From: Neobacillus vireti
Lineage (GTDB): Bacteria; Bacillota; Bacilli; Bacillales; Cytobacillaceae
NCBI RefSeq assembly: GCF_001026695.1
Contig: NZ_LDNB01000006.1
Coordinates: forward strand, 165,926-229,925
Direction: 5' to 3'
DNA: 64,000 nucleotides
A model generated the notes under the pieces. That model saw nothing but the letters and a program-made list of their open reading frames with translations. It had not been told where the DNA came from and searched no databases. Every line of letters begins with the position of its first letter. Position 1 is the first letter of the stretch. The position numbers and the translations under genes were made by a program. This document shows positions 42,441 through 53,336 of this stretch, piece by piece.

Positions 42441-43911
42441 TCAATTAGTCCAGCAATTAGTTCATCAAGCGCTTGCTGCAGGATTAATCGAACGGGAAGA
42501 TGAAATCTATGCTCGCAATCAGCTTTTATCACTGCTTCATTTAGCTGATTTTAACGAAATGGAAATGAGTGAGAAAATTGATATTCCTGATTTACTCGAG
42601 CAGATGGTTGAGTATGCCTGCTCGCAAGGGATAATTGAAAATCTTTTTGATGAAAAAGAAGTCTTTTCTAGCAAACTAATCAACTGCTTTATCGCGCGCC
42701 CGTCCACTGTTAATCAGCTTTTTTTTGAAAAATATCAACAGGATCCGCAAGCGGCGACGAATTATTTTTATCAATTAAGTAAAAATAGCAATTACATTCA
42801 GATGAAGCAGATTAAAAAGAATATCGAGTATAAGGCTGAGACAGAGTACGGTGCAATCGACATCACGATTAATTTATCGAAGCCGGAAAAGGATCCGGTC
42901 AGTATTGCGCGCGAACGGGCGGCAGAAAAAACCAATTATCCGAAATGCCTGCTGTGTATTGAGAATGAAGGGTATGCCGGGAGAATCGGGCACCCGGCCC
43001 GATCAAATCACCGGATGATTCGGTTAAATCTCTTGGAAGAGAAATGGTATCTGCAATTTTCACCTTATGTGTATTACAACGAGCATTGTATTGTTTTGTC
43101 TGAAAGGCATACCGATATGAAAATCAGCCCGGTGACTTTTGCGCGACTTTTAACGTTTGTCGAGCAATTTCCTCATTATTTCCTTGGTTCCAATGCCGAT
43201 ATTCCGATTGTCGGCGGTTCGATTCTTTCGCATGAACATTATCAAGGCGGCAACTATGAATTTGCGATGGCGAAGGCAAATTCGGACTGGGAGTTTGCGA
43301 TGGGGGGGTTCCCGAATATCGAGTGCTCTATTGTCAAATGGCCAATGTCGGTTATTCGTCTGCGTTCAGAACGAAAAGACTCGTTAGTGGAAGCAGGGGC
43401 TCATATTTTAGCAAAATGGAAAAATTACAGTGATGAAGCGGTCGGAGTTTTGGCGTGGACTAAAGGGACTCCGCACAATACGATAACCCCGATTGCCCGC
43501 AAAAAAGGAGATTATTTCGAATTAGACTTAGTATTGCGCAACAACCGGACCAGTGAGGAGCATCCACTGGGAATTTTCCATCCACATGCCGATGTGCATC
43601 ATATAAAGAAGGAAAACATTGGTTTAATTGAAGTTATGGGATTGGCTGTACTGCCAGCACGTTTAAAGGAAGAACTAGAGGAAGTCGGGAATTTCATCCT
43701 CGGTAAAACTACTGAAGTGGCTGATTATCATGTAAGCTGGGCGGAAGAGTTAAAAACCCGCTACCATGCGGTTGCCAGTGAATCGAATATAGAGGGTCTG
43801 GTACGGGAGGAAGTTGGGAAGAAGTTCTTGAGGGTATTAGAGGATGCCGGAGTGTTTAAACGGGATCGAGCGGGAGCGGCCGGATTCCGGCGGTTTATCG
43901 AATCATTATAG
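42433..43911 (+). CDS. galT: UDP-glucose--hexose-1-phosphate uridylyltransferase, class II
   Basis: This 492-residue enzyme exchanges UMP between UDP-glucose and galactose-1-phosphate. It is the long Gram-positive GalT type: 'YPKCLLCIENEGYAGRIGHPARSNHR' (in parts), 'YNEHCIVLSERHTDMKI', 'GGSILSHEHYQGGNYEFAM' (in parts) with active-site histidines. ATG 42433 follows AGGTGAAG by 6 bases; in-frame GTGs lie upstream at 42415 and 42421. UDP-galactose recycling needs GalE, which is not encoded nearby. Confidence 0.93.
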   Translation: MINQLVQQLVHQALAAGLIEREDEIYARNQLLSLLHLADFNEMEMSEKIDIPDLLEQMVEYACSQGIIENLFDEKEVFSSKLINCFIARPSTVNQLFFEKYQQDPQAATNYFYQLSKNSNYIQMKQIKKNIEYKAETEYGAIDITINLSKPEKDPVSIARERAAEKTNYPKCLLCIENEGYAGRIGHPARSNHRMIRLNLLEEKWYLQFSPYVYYNEHCIVLSERHTDMKISPVTFARLLTFVEQFPHYFLGSNADIPIVGGSILSHEHYQGGNYEFAMAKANSDWEFAMGGFPNIECSIVKWPMSVIRLRSERKDSLVEAGAHILAKWKNYSDEAVGVLAWTKGTPHNTITPIARKKGDYFELDLVLRNNRTSEEHPLGIFHPHADVHHIKKENIGLIEVMGLAVLPARLKEELEEVGNFILGKTTEVADYHVSWAEELKTRYHAVASESNIEGLVREEVGKKFLRVLEDAGVFKRDRAGAAGFRRFIESL

Positions 43912-44026
43912 TGGAGGATTTTTTGGCAGGGGCTTGATGTTTGTAGATTCTCGTTTGGAATTTGTTGAATTGCACCTCCTGTAGAAAGAAAATTTATGAC
44001 CCAAAGAAATAAAGGAGTGAATATTG

Positions 44027-46077
<2,051 letters not shown>

Positions 46078-46098
46078 CCCAAACTAACCATTTCATAA

Positions 46099-46371
46099 CT
46101 AGTGGAAAAGGAATTTTGAAGGTTCTGTCTGTAATTCGGATGTTTCTTTTAAAACCCATTGATTTCCAAAAAATATGATGTTATCATTATCGTAATTATA
46201 GAGAAATGGAGGTTTTCCCTGTGTATTTTTGCAGATTGCGATTCCAAACTTTGAACCGTTAATTGAATAACGTTCAAATCTCTGCCTGCTGTGCAGAGTA
46301 AATGGGATTGGTCTGCCTATTTTTAGGGAAACCTTTATCTTACGGTAAGTGAAAAAGCGGGGACCCCGCAT
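46099..46371 (-). CDS. Hypothetical small protein, unknown
   Basis: This 90-residue frame on the minus strand has AGAGGGG 8 bases before its ATG and an ordinary protein-like composition (basic N-terminal half, then 'DNDNIIFFGNQWVLKETSE'). It is convergent with galR. I do not recognise a family, and part of its 5' region is a GGGGAC/GTCCCC palindrome. It may be a real small gene, a relic or chance. Confidence 0.35.
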   Translation of the reverse strand: MRGPRFFTYRKIKVSLKIGRPIPFTLHSRQRFERYSINGSKFGIAICKNTQGKPPFLYNYDNDNIIFFGNQWVLKETSELQTEPSKFLFH

Positions 46372-46439
46372 TAAAATGTCCCCTCTTTTTTGCTGTCTTT
46401 AAAATAAATAATATGAGGAATGCATCCTTTACTTGTTCT

Positions 46440-46468
46440 TTGCTATCGTAATAAAGAACTTGTATAGG
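46440..46468 (+). promoter_or_regulatory. Possible hflX promoter
   Basis: TTGCTA (46440-46445), 17-base spacer, TATAGG (46463-46468). It would give a leader of about 140 bases ahead of hflX. The -10 is imperfect. Confidence 0.4.
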
Positions 46469-46553
46469 TTATTTTTCAAACAAAACCCACTAACAAGCCA
46501 GAAAAGGTCAATACCTTATCGGCGTTTTCAAGATGGTTTTTTCCATTTACTTT

Positions 46554-46581
46554 AGCACAGGCAGAGGTCTGTGCTTTTTTT
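46554..46581 (+). terminator. Leader terminator upstream of hflX (possible attenuator)
   Basis: AGCACAG (46554-46560) pairs with CTGTGCT (46569-46575), followed by seven T residues. It lies 36 bases before the hflX start, inside the leader, so transcription must read through it. Confidence 0.7.
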
Positions 46582-46616
46582 GGCTAATTTTTCAAAATGA
46601 ATGGAGGAATTTAACC

Positions 46617-47873
46617 ATGAAAGGAAATCGAAAAGCGCTTTTAGTAGGTGTCAATATCAAGCAGCAAGCGGACTTTTCCTATTCAATGAAGGAATTGGCG
46701 AACCTTGCCGCCGCTTGCCACATCGATTCAGTCGCTGAGGTTACGCAAAATTTAAACAGGATAAATAAAACTCATTATATCGGCACTGGAAAAATTGAAG
46801 AAACGCTCCGATTCCTTGAAGAGCTGGATGCAGAATTAGTCATTTTTAATGACGAGTTATCCGCCACGCAGATTCGCAATCTTGAGCAAGAGCTGGGCAA
46901 AACAGTAATCGACCGGACGATGTTGATTTTGGATATATTTGCGTCAAGAGCCAAAACGAGAGAGGCACAGCTCCAGGTGGAAGTGGCACACTTAAAGTAC
47001 ATGCTCCCAAGGATTACTGGCCAGCGCGAATCGTTAGGGCGGCAAGGCGGCGGTGTCGGACTAAAAAATAGAGGTGCCGGTGAAACCAAATTAGAGCTCG
47101 ACCGCCGGAAAATCGAAGCAAAAATCGTGGTCTTGAATAAGGAATTAGAGGCGCTCGTCGCGCAGCGGGAAACACAACGCAATCAACGCAAGAAGAGCGG
47201 TGTGCCGCTAGTTTCCTTAGTCGGCTATACGAATGCAGGGAAATCAACGATTTTGAATGCACTGCTAAGAAGATCCCATCAATCCTTCAATAAACAAGTG
47301 TTTGAGAAAGATATGTTGTTCGCCACCCTTGATACATCGGTTAGAAAAATAAAACTGGCCAATCATCAGCCCTTTTTGCTGTCTGATACGGTCGGATTTG
47401 TTGATAAGCTGCCGCACCATCTCGTCAAAGCCTTCCGGTCGACTTTGGAAGAGGCTGCAACAGCGGATTTATTGATTGTTGTCGTTGATTTTTCCAGTCC
47501 TAATTATCAAAAACTAGTTGACGTAACCAATAAAACGCTAAAAGATATCGGGATTGAAAATGTTCCTATGATTTACGCTTATAATAAAGCGGATTTAGTT
47601 GATATTGAAATTCCGCAGTTGAAGGGCGAAAGTCTGTATCTTTCGGCGAAACAAGAAGTCGGAATCGAGGAATTAGCCGAGCTGATCGGCGAACGCGTTT
47701 TTAAAAATAAAATCCATTGCGACATGCTGATCCCTTTTGACGGAGGGCGATTAGTTTCCTACCTTAACGAGAATGCGAATGTGCTTGCAACGAGCTATGA
47801 CGATAACGGCACAAAGCTAACCGTGGAATGTAATCAAAATGATTTTGAAAAATATCAGCAGTATGTGATCTAG
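46617..47873 (+). CDS. hflX: Ribosome-associated GTPase HflX
   Basis: This 418-residue GTPase splits stalled ribosomes. N-terminal HflX domain (about 1-180, 'NRINKTHYIGTGKIEE', 'FNDELSATQIRNLEQ'), coiled linker with the 'RGAGETKLELDRRKI' motif, then the G domain (about 200-350): G1 'GYTNAGKST', G3 'SDTVGFVDKLP', G4 'AYNKADLV'. GGAGG lies 8 bases before ATG 46617; the frame extends upstream through the leader terminator without a ribosome-binding site. The gene is preceded by an attenuator-like hairpin. Confidence 0.94.
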   Translation: MKGNRKALLVGVNIKQQADFSYSMKELANLAAACHIDSVAEVTQNLNRINKTHYIGTGKIEETLRFLEELDAELVIFNDELSATQIRNLEQELGKTVIDRTMLILDIFASRAKTREAQLQVEVAHLKYMLPRITGQRESLGRQGGGVGLKNRGAGETKLELDRRKIEAKIVVLNKELEALVAQRETQRNQRKKSGVPLVSLVGYTNAGKSTILNALLRRSHQSFNKQVFEKDMLFATLDTSVRKIKLANHQPFLLSDTVGFVDKLPHHLVKAFRSTLEEAATADLLIVVVDFSSPNYQKLVDVTNKTLKDIGIENVPMIYAYNKADLVDIEIPQLKGESLYLSAKQEVGIEELAELIGERVFKNKIHCDMLIPFDGGRLVSYLNENANVLATSYDDNGTKLTVECNQNDFEKYQQYVI

Positions 47874-47905
47874 GGATGAGGGGACAGTACCTCGTCCCTT
47901 TTCAA
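47874..47905 (+). terminator. Terminator of hflX
   Basis: GGGATGAGG pairs with CCTCGTCCC (one G-U pair) around GGACAGTA, followed by TTTT. A similar GGGAC motif recurs downstream at 47910 and 48480. Confidence 0.6.
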
Positions 47906-47953
47906 TAGAAAGAGGGACAATGTGCCCATGTCCGAAATACGGCAGCAAAAAAG

Positions 47954-47980
47954 TGAAACTATTTTTAAAATCAAACAGTA
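47954..47980 (+). promoter_or_regulatory. ECF (SigW-like) promoter of the pspA cluster
   Basis: TGAAAC (47954-47959), 17-base spacer, AGTA (47977-47980), close to the SigW/SigM consensus TGAAAC-N16-CGTA. It lies about 50 bases before the pspA start. The B. subtilis ydjFGHI (pspA) operon is known to be SigW-controlled, which supports it. Confidence 0.55.
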
Positions 47981-48032
47981 TATATGTAGAGATGCTTTTT
48001 TATATTTGTTTCAGAATTGGGGGGGAATCAGG

Positions 48033-48473
48033 ATGAGTATTATTTCAAGATTTAATGATATTATGGAAAGCAATATCGACGCAATATTGGATAAGGCTGA
48101 TGACCCAGATAAAATGATTAAGCAGTATTTAAAAAAACTTAACAGCGATTTAGGGAAGATAAAAGCGAAAACGGCATCAGTGGCGGCTGAAGAGCAGAGG
48201 GCAAAAAGGGCATTAAATGAGTGCCACGATGATATGGAAAAAATGGAGCGCTATCGTCTCAAGGCATTAGAAGCCGGTAATGAAGGGGATACGAGGCGAT
48301 TTCTCGAAAAGAAAGCAGCTTTGGCGGCAGAATTATCGCAATTGCAAGCAGCGTATCAACTGGCTTCATCAAATGCTCAGAAAATGAAACAAATGCACAA
48401 CAAACTGATTGCGGATATCGGTCAACTACTCGGGGACGAGAGGGTAAGAAACTTGTCCCAATTCGATAAATAG
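48033..48473 (+). CDS. pspA: PspA/IM30-family protein, short form
   Basis: This 146-residue protein matches the N-terminal two-thirds of PspA/LiaH ('SIISRFNDIMESNIDAILDKADDPDKMIKQYL' in parts), with the long coiled-coil region rich in A, K, E and L. Usual members have about 220-230 residues, so the C-terminal helices are absent. PspA proteins form ESCRT-III-like coats that protect damaged membranes. GGGGGAA precedes ATG 48033; starts further upstream would lie before the ECF promoter. It heads a ydjFGHI-like cluster. The short length may be natural or a truncation. Confidence 0.82.
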   Translation: MSIISRFNDIMESNIDAILDKADDPDKMIKQYLKKLNSDLGKIKAKTASVAAEEQRAKRALNECHDDMEKMERYRLKALEAGNEGDTRRFLEKKAALAAELSQLQAAYQLASSNAQKMKQMHNKLIADIGQLLGDERVRNLSQFDK

Positions 48474-48528
48474 AAAGAAAGAGAGACAAGGTCCCCTGAC
48501 CCCATGTCCCAAAAAGAGGTGATAAAAA

Positions 48529-49557
48529 ATGATTCTTCATTATAAGTGTCCTAGCTGCGGGAGTGATATGAGCTTTGATCCCGATTCAGGGGAATTATCT
48601 TGCCTGAGCTGCGGCAGACACGAAAATATTGAAAATTATCCGGAAGAATTGAGGTCGGTAAGATTCTCGGAGGATGAGGCGAACGAATACCATTGCGAGA
48701 ATTGTGGGGCTGTTCTTATTACAGAGGCTGAAACAGCCGCAACAAACTGCAGTTTCTGCGGAGCGGGTGTTGTCATTGCCGACAGATTATCGGGTACTCT
48801 TGCACCGGCAAAGGTCATTCCATTTATGATCAGTAAGGAAGAGGCAACGAAGGCGTTTCAAAAATGGTGCAGAAAAGGGCTGCTGACTCCAAAAGGCTTC
48901 ATGAATGCAGACCGTATTAAGAGCCTGACGGGCATGTATGTTCCATTTTGGTTATTTGATTTAAATAGTAAGGTGCAAGTAAATGCCACATGTACAAAAG
49001 TCAGAACCTACACACAGGGAGATTATATTTATACAGAAACGAAGTATTTTGATGCTTTCCGTGATATCAACCTTGATTATGTCAAAATCCCTGTTGATGC
49101 ATCGGAAAAGATGAATGATAAATTAATGGATAGGTTAGAACCATACCCATATGATCAATTAAAAGATTTTAAAACCCCATATTTAGCGGGATATATTGCG
49201 GAAAAATACAATTATACAGACGAAGAGCTGCTTCCAAGAGCGAAAGATAAAATCAGCGGCTATATTGATTCTTATATTCGTTCAACTTTAACAGGCTATC
49301 ATTCAGTAAATTATACGAATAAACAAATTGATACGATAAACAAGAACAGCGATTATGTATTACTGCCGGTTTGGATGGTCAGCTATGATTATAACAATTC
49401 TGATTATACGTTTGCGATGAATGGCGAGACGGGAAAAATAGTCGGCAAACCGCCAATCAGCACATCTAAAGTGGCGATGTGGTTTAGCGGCATCGCGGCT
49501 GGAACCTTCCTTGCCTTAAAATGTGTCTCTTATATGATGGGAGGCGGGTTTTGGTGA
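48529..49557 (+). CDS. ydjG: Zinc-ribbon membrane-associated protein (YdjG-like)
   Basis: This 342-residue protein begins with two CxxC zinc ribbons ('CPSCGSDM' ... 'CLSCGR' and 'CENCGAVL' ... 'CSFCGAG', about 4-85), followed by a beta-rich domain with 'MYVPFWLFDLNSKV' and 'YVLLPVWMVSYDY', and a C-terminal membrane helix (about 318-335). This is the architecture of B. subtilis YdjG, which with YdjH recruits PspA to the membrane. AAGAGGTGAT precedes the ATG. Its stop overlaps the next gene by 4 bases (GTGA). Confidence 0.8.
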   Translation: MILHYKCPSCGSDMSFDPDSGELSCLSCGRHENIENYPEELRSVRFSEDEANEYHCENCGAVLITEAETAATNCSFCGAGVVIADRLSGTLAPAKVIPFMISKEEATKAFQKWCRKGLLTPKGFMNADRIKSLTGMYVPFWLFDLNSKVQVNATCTKVRTYTQGDYIYTETKYFDAFRDINLDYVKIPVDASEKMNDKLMDRLEPYPYDQLKDFKTPYLAGYIAEKYNYTDEELLPRAKDKISGYIDSYIRSTLTGYHSVNYTNKQIDTINKNSDYVLLPVWMVSYDYNNSDYTFAMNGETGKIVGKPPISTSKVAMWFSGIAAGTFLALKCVSYMMGGGFW

Positions 49558-50429
49558 GCAGGATTTATCTGCAAAAACGAGGAATCTTTTTCTTAATGAT
49601 AGCGGTTCTTCTTCTGCTGCTGCCATGGGCAATGCCGGCTAAAGCTGAAAACTTTGATCGGAACAAGTATATTTATGATTTTGCCCATTTACTGACGGAT
49701 AATGAGGCGGCAGAACTTCAAAATATCGCAAGTGAACTGGGCAAAGAGAGGGAGACCGCTTTTATCATTCTCACGGTAAGTGGAACGGATGGAAAGGATA
49801 TCGTTCAATATGTGGAGGATTTCTATGATGATAATGCTCCCGGGTATGACCAGCCGCATGGAAATACAGCGATACTAGCCATCGACATGCAAGAACGGGA
49901 TATTTATTTGGCAGGTTTTAAAAAAGCGGAGCAATATTTGAGTGATGGACGGTTGGATCAGATTCGTGATAACATTACCCCTGATCTATCAGATGGTCAC
50001 TACTTTCAAGCCTTTTCGGCATTTATAACTGCCTCCCATGAATATATGGGCAATGAGCCGAATGACGGCAGCGGGTCGGATGGATATTCGGACTATGGGC
50101 CGGGTGGAAGTTCGGTTGGGTACAACGGCTATGATTCGGGGGCCGACCAGGAGAATATATTTTTTCAATGGTGGTTTCAATTAATTGCCTCCTTCATCGT
50201 TGCCGGTGTAGTTGTAGCGATTATGGCATATCGCTCTGGCGGCAGGGTCACGGTAAATGCCGGAACCTATATGAATAGTGATCAATCAAGAGTACTAAAC
50301 AAATATGATAATTTTGTCAGACAAACAGTGACACGGCAAAGGAAACCATCTAATAATACCCATAGCGGCGGTGGAGGCGGAATCACTGGGGGCGGTCACT
50401 CGCATAGCGGCAGCAGAGGCAAATTTTAA
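49554..50429 (+). CDS. ydjH: TPM-domain membrane protein (YdjH-like)
   Basis: This 291-residue protein has a signal peptide or membrane anchor (about 7-28), an extracellular TPM domain (about 30-155, 'YIYDFAHLLTDNEAAELQNIASEL', 'AILAIDMQERDIYLAGF'), a second membrane helix (about 205-230) and a Gly/Ser/His-rich tail ending SRGKF. GTG 49554 is chosen, with GGGAGGCGGG upstream. It pairs with the YdjG-like protein to bind PspA. The GTG overlaps the preceding stop. Confidence 0.8.
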   Translation: MSRIYLQKRGIFFLMIAVLLLLLPWAMPAKAENFDRNKYIYDFAHLLTDNEAAELQNIASELGKERETAFIILTVSGTDGKDIVQYVEDFYDDNAPGYDQPHGNTAILAIDMQERDIYLAGFKKAEQYLSDGRLDQIRDNITPDLSDGHYFQAFSAFITASHEYMGNEPNDGSGSDGYSDYGPGGSSVGYNGYDSGADQENIFFQWWFQLIASFIVAGVVVAIMAYRSGGRVTVNAGTYMNSDQSRVLNKYDNFVRQTVTRQRKPSNNTHSGGGGGITGGGHSHSGSRGKF

Positions 50430-50435
50430 GTAAGA

Positions 50436-50618
50436 AAAGCGCAAGCGCCCTGGTCAGCGGCGTATGGCCTGGAGCGCTCCAACTGAGATAAAGGAAACAC
50501 GAAGAGCGTTAGCGATGCGATGTTGACTTATCGTAGGGCGGAGAGCGAAGGACATTAGCCGCTAGGGCGCTGGAGCTAGACAATTCTCAAATTCGAAAAC
50601 ATATAAATTCTGATATTA
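50436..50618. repeat. GCGCAAGCGCC-family repeat, long copy
   Basis: Begins AAGCGCAAGCGCC, contains GGCGCTGGAGCTAGACAATTCTC near its end, and finishes AATATAAATTCTGATATT-like, as the short copy at 28194. It separates the ydjH-like and ydjI-like genes. The inside can form a long stem (GCGCAAGCGCC...TAGGGCGCTGG). Confidence 0.65.
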
Positions 50619-50639
50619 GTAGAAGGGAGCAGCTGATCG

Positions 50640-51641
50640 ATGTCTTTTTTTAAAAATCAATTTGCAAATGTTGTGGAATGGCAAGAGTTTAGAGATGATA
50701 TGATTTTTTATAAATGGAGCAATCGTGAAATTAAAAAGGGGAGCAAACTGATTATTCGACCTGGTCAAGATGCAATCTTTTTTAACAATGGAAAAATCGA
50801 AGGGGTGTTTCGGGATGACGGCGAGTACGATATCGAGTCACAAATTATTCCCTTCTTATCGACCTTAAAGGGATTCAAGTTTGGCTTCAATAGTGGTATG
50901 AGGGTAGAAGTGCTGTTTGTGAATACGAAAGAGTTTGTGGTGAAATGGGGAACGCAAAATGCGATTAATATCCCGACATTGGGACTCCCAGGCGGCATGC
51001 CGATTCGCGCGAACGGAACATTTAATTTTAAAGTACATGATTATATTGCCTTAATCGATCAAATTGCCGGTGTAAAGGATCAATATGTAGTGGAGGATGT
51101 CAAAATTCGCATCACATCCATCCTTGATCAGCTCCTGATGAAATGGATTACACGGGAAGGGAAGGATATGTTCAATCTGCAGGCAAATTCCTTCGACATT
51201 TCAAAAGGAATTCAAGAGGATTTAGATATGCAAATGATCAAGAGCGGCATCACCATTACCGGGTTTAATGTCATGAGCTTCAGCTATCCAAAAGAGATTC
51301 AAGACATGATTACTAAAAATGCTTCGCACGGCATGGTAAGTGATGTTGGCAGGTACCAGCAAATCTCCTTAACAGACGGCATGGCCTCTGGAAAAATGAG
51401 CGGGGGCGGGACGGCATCAGATATGGCTGGAATGATGATGGGGATGAATGTTGCGGGCCAAATGATGAATCAAATGAATCAGAATCAGCATACGCAAAAT
51501 CAGCCTGCACCAGTTCAAAATACACCACCTCCTTCACAACCGAATGCAGGAGACCAACCAAGACCAAACTTTTGCCCGAATTGCGGGACAAAAACAGGAG
51601 CGGCCAATTTCTGCTCAAACTGTGGGCAAAAGCTCATATAA
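50640..51641 (+). CDS. ydjI: SPFH-domain protein with zinc ribbon (YdjI-like)
   Basis: This 333-residue protein has an N-terminal SPFH/band 7-like ('virion core') domain (about 5-230, 'WKSNREIKKGSKLIIRPGQDAIF'-like start, 'NAINIPTLGLPGGMPIRANG'), a Met/Gln-rich linker with GMMMGMN and NQMNQNQH, and a C-terminal zinc ribbon 'CPNCGTKTGAANFCSNCG'. It matches B. subtilis YdjI of the pspA operon. A repeat separates it from ydjH, and it has its own ribosome-binding site GAAGGGAGC. Confidence 0.82.
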   Translation: MSFFKNQFANVVEWQEFRDDMIFYKWSNREIKKGSKLIIRPGQDAIFFNNGKIEGVFRDDGEYDIESQIIPFLSTLKGFKFGFNSGMRVEVLFVNTKEFVVKWGTQNAINIPTLGLPGGMPIRANGTFNFKVHDYIALIDQIAGVKDQYVVEDVKIRITSILDQLLMKWITREGKDMFNLQANSFDISKGIQEDLDMQMIKSGITITGFNVMSFSYPKEIQDMITKNASHGMVSDVGRYQQISLTDGMASGKMSGGGTASDMAGMMMGMNVAGQMMNQMNQNQHTQNQPAPVQNTPPPSQPNAGDQPRPNFCPNCGTKTGAANFCSNCGQKLI

Positions 51642-51644
51642 ATT

Positions 51645-51665
51645 TAGAATGCGCAAGCGCCCGTT
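51645..51665. repeat. Fragment of a GCGCAAGCGCC repeat
   Basis: AATGCGCAAGCGCCCGTTAC resembles the start of the elements at 28194 and 50436, but the rest is missing. Confidence 0.45.
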
Positions 51666-51859
51666 ACTTAGAATTAAGAAAGCGTGGGGATGATTCTATA
51701 AGAATTGTCTCTGGGCTTTTTTTTATTCGATTAATAGCTTTTAGTAACGGGTATACAAATATAAGCATATAATTGAGCGATGAAATTCATCCTAATATTA
51801 GAAACGGAACTTATTTTTAAAGTGATATATCCTATAGGTGAGAAAGGAGCGTGGATATT

Positions 51860-52435
51860 TTGAAAAAAGGTTTTATGGCAATCGGAATTGTTATTGCTGT
51901 CATTGTTGTTTTTGGGCTTATGTTCATGTCCAGCTATAACAACTTTGTCAATTCCGAAGAAAACGTGAATCAGTCTTATGCACAAATTGAAAATCAGCTG
52001 CAAAGAAGGCTAGACTTGATCCCCAACTTAGTAAATACGGTAAAAGGTTATGCCGCACATGAAAAAGAAGTGATAACCTCCATTTCCGATGCCCGTGCAC
52101 GACTTGCCGGGGCGAAAACACCGGGAGAGGAAGCGACTGCAAACGCCGAATTATCAGGAGCGTTAAGCCGTTTGCTCGTCGTTGTAGAAAACTATCCAGA
52201 CCTGAAGGCCAACCAGCAGTTTGCCCAATTAATGGATGAACTGGCCGGAACGGAAAATCGAATCTCTGTTGCCCGGAAGGATTATAATGACCAGGTAGCT
52301 GTGTTTAACAAAAAAGTAAAGCAATTCCCGGGAGCAATCATCGCCAGAATTGCCGGGTTTAATGAAAAGGAATATTTTAAAGCGGATCCTAAAGCACAGG
52401 AAGTACCTCAGGTTGACTTTGGGGGCAATGGGTGA
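51860..52435 (+). CDS. LemA family protein
   Basis: This 191-residue protein has an N-terminal membrane helix (about 4-25) and a LemA helical domain (about 30-180, 'YNNFVNSEENVNQSYAQIENQLQRRLDLIPNLVNTVKGYA' in parts, 'NRISVARKDYNDQVAVFNKKVKQFPG' in parts). LemA proteins are of unclear function and are often next to TPM proteins, as here. TTG 51860 has AGGAG 10 bases upstream; GTG 51851 is too near that site. The stop overlaps the next start. Confidence 0.9.
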   Translation: MKKGFMAIGIVIAVIVVFGLMFMSSYNNFVNSEENVNQSYAQIENQLQRRLDLIPNLVNTVKGYAAHEKEVITSISDARARLAGAKTPGEEATANAELSGALSRLLVVVENYPDLKANQQFAQLMDELAGTENRISVARKDYNDQVAVFNKKVKQFPGAIIARIAGFNEKEYFKADPKAQEVPQVDFGGNG

Positions 52436-53172
52436 TGAATGCGAAACGGGTCTTCAGCCTTCTATTGGTGTTTTTCACCTTGCTACTATGTGCAGCAAAT
52501 GCACTTGCTGAGGATGTTCAAATTCCCGCCCCTACGGGAGATATTTATGTTCAGGATTTTGCCCATGTTTTAAACGAAACGGAAAAGGCTGAGTTAATCA
52601 ATTTAGGAAGAAGCCTTGAAAATCGAACGACAGCACAGGTTGCCGTTTTGACGGTCCCGACAATCGGGGATCGAACAATAGAGGAATTTGCCGTTGAGGC
52701 ATTTCGAAAGTACGGAATTGGAAGCAAAAAGGAAAACAACGGTGTCTTACTCGTTTTAGCAATGAAGGAACGGAAAGCAAGGATTGAAGTAGGATACGGG
52801 CTCGAGGGCAGAATTCCTGATGGTAAGGCAGGACGGATTCTTGATCAATATGCTATTCCAAGTTTGAAAAATCAGCAGCCGAATAATGCTGTTGTTGAAA
52901 CGTATAAGGTCCTGGTGAAAGAGGTACTTGCAGAATATGGCGTCAAGGGAGGAGAGCAGACAGCACCTAAGAATGAAGGGATAGGGATTCCGCCATGGCT
53001 CCTCATTATTATTGTAGTTGTCGTCGTGTTCCTTGACTTTAAATTCTTTGGCGGTACCCTCACCTACCTTCTACTTTCCATCTTGTTCAGGGGTGGAGGA
53101 AGAGGCGGCGGAGGATCCCGCGGTGGCGGGGGCGGTTCCTCAGGAGGCGGCGGCGCCAGCCGGGGCTGGTAG
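52435..53172 (+). CDS. TPM-domain protein with Gly-rich tail (YgcG family)
   Basis: This 245-residue protein has a signal peptide (about 1-23), a TPM domain (about 30-160, 'YVQDFAHVLNETEKAELINLG', 'NNGVLLVLAMKERKARIEVGYGLEG' in parts), a membrane helix (about 182-215) and a Gly/Arg/Ser-rich tail ending SRGW. It overlaps lemA (TGATG), making the common LemA-TPM pair. Role in membrane or envelope maintenance is inferred from the family and the neighbouring pspA cluster. Confidence 0.88.
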   Translation: MNAKRVFSLLLVFFTLLLCAANALAEDVQIPAPTGDIYVQDFAHVLNETEKAELINLGRSLENRTTAQVAVLTVPTIGDRTIEEFAVEAFRKYGIGSKKENNGVLLVLAMKERKARIEVGYGLEGRIPDGKAGRILDQYAIPSLKNQQPNNAVVETYKVLVKEVLAEYGVKGGEQTAPKNEGIGIPPWLLIIIVVVVVFLDFKFFGGTLTYLLLSILFRGGGRGGGGSRGGGGGSSGGGGASRGW

Positions 53173-53180
53173 TTTTTGTT

Positions 53181-53236
53181 AAAAGGGTGTCAGGCACCAT
53201 GTGAATTTTTCACATGGTGCCTGACACCCTTTTTTT
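53181..53236 (+). terminator. Repeat hairpin terminator after the TPM gene
   Basis: AAAAGGGTGTCAGGCACCAT and its inverted copy give a perfect 25-bp stem (53181-53205 with 53209-53233) with TTT loop and a T-rich tail. It belongs to the GTGTCAGGCACC family. Confidence 0.85.
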
Positions 53237-53336
53237 AATTTTGACAAGCAGTGGACAATTGTCCATTTCACTGAGGCTATTATTGCATACCTTTATAAAA
53301 AGTAACCAATAAAAGTTGAAAAGGATGATGCACGGA

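Noticed and set aside
46413..46467. Short upstream frames (12 and 15 codons) as leader peptides of hflX
   Set aside because: They begin before the likely transcription start and have poorly spaced or no ribosome-binding sites.
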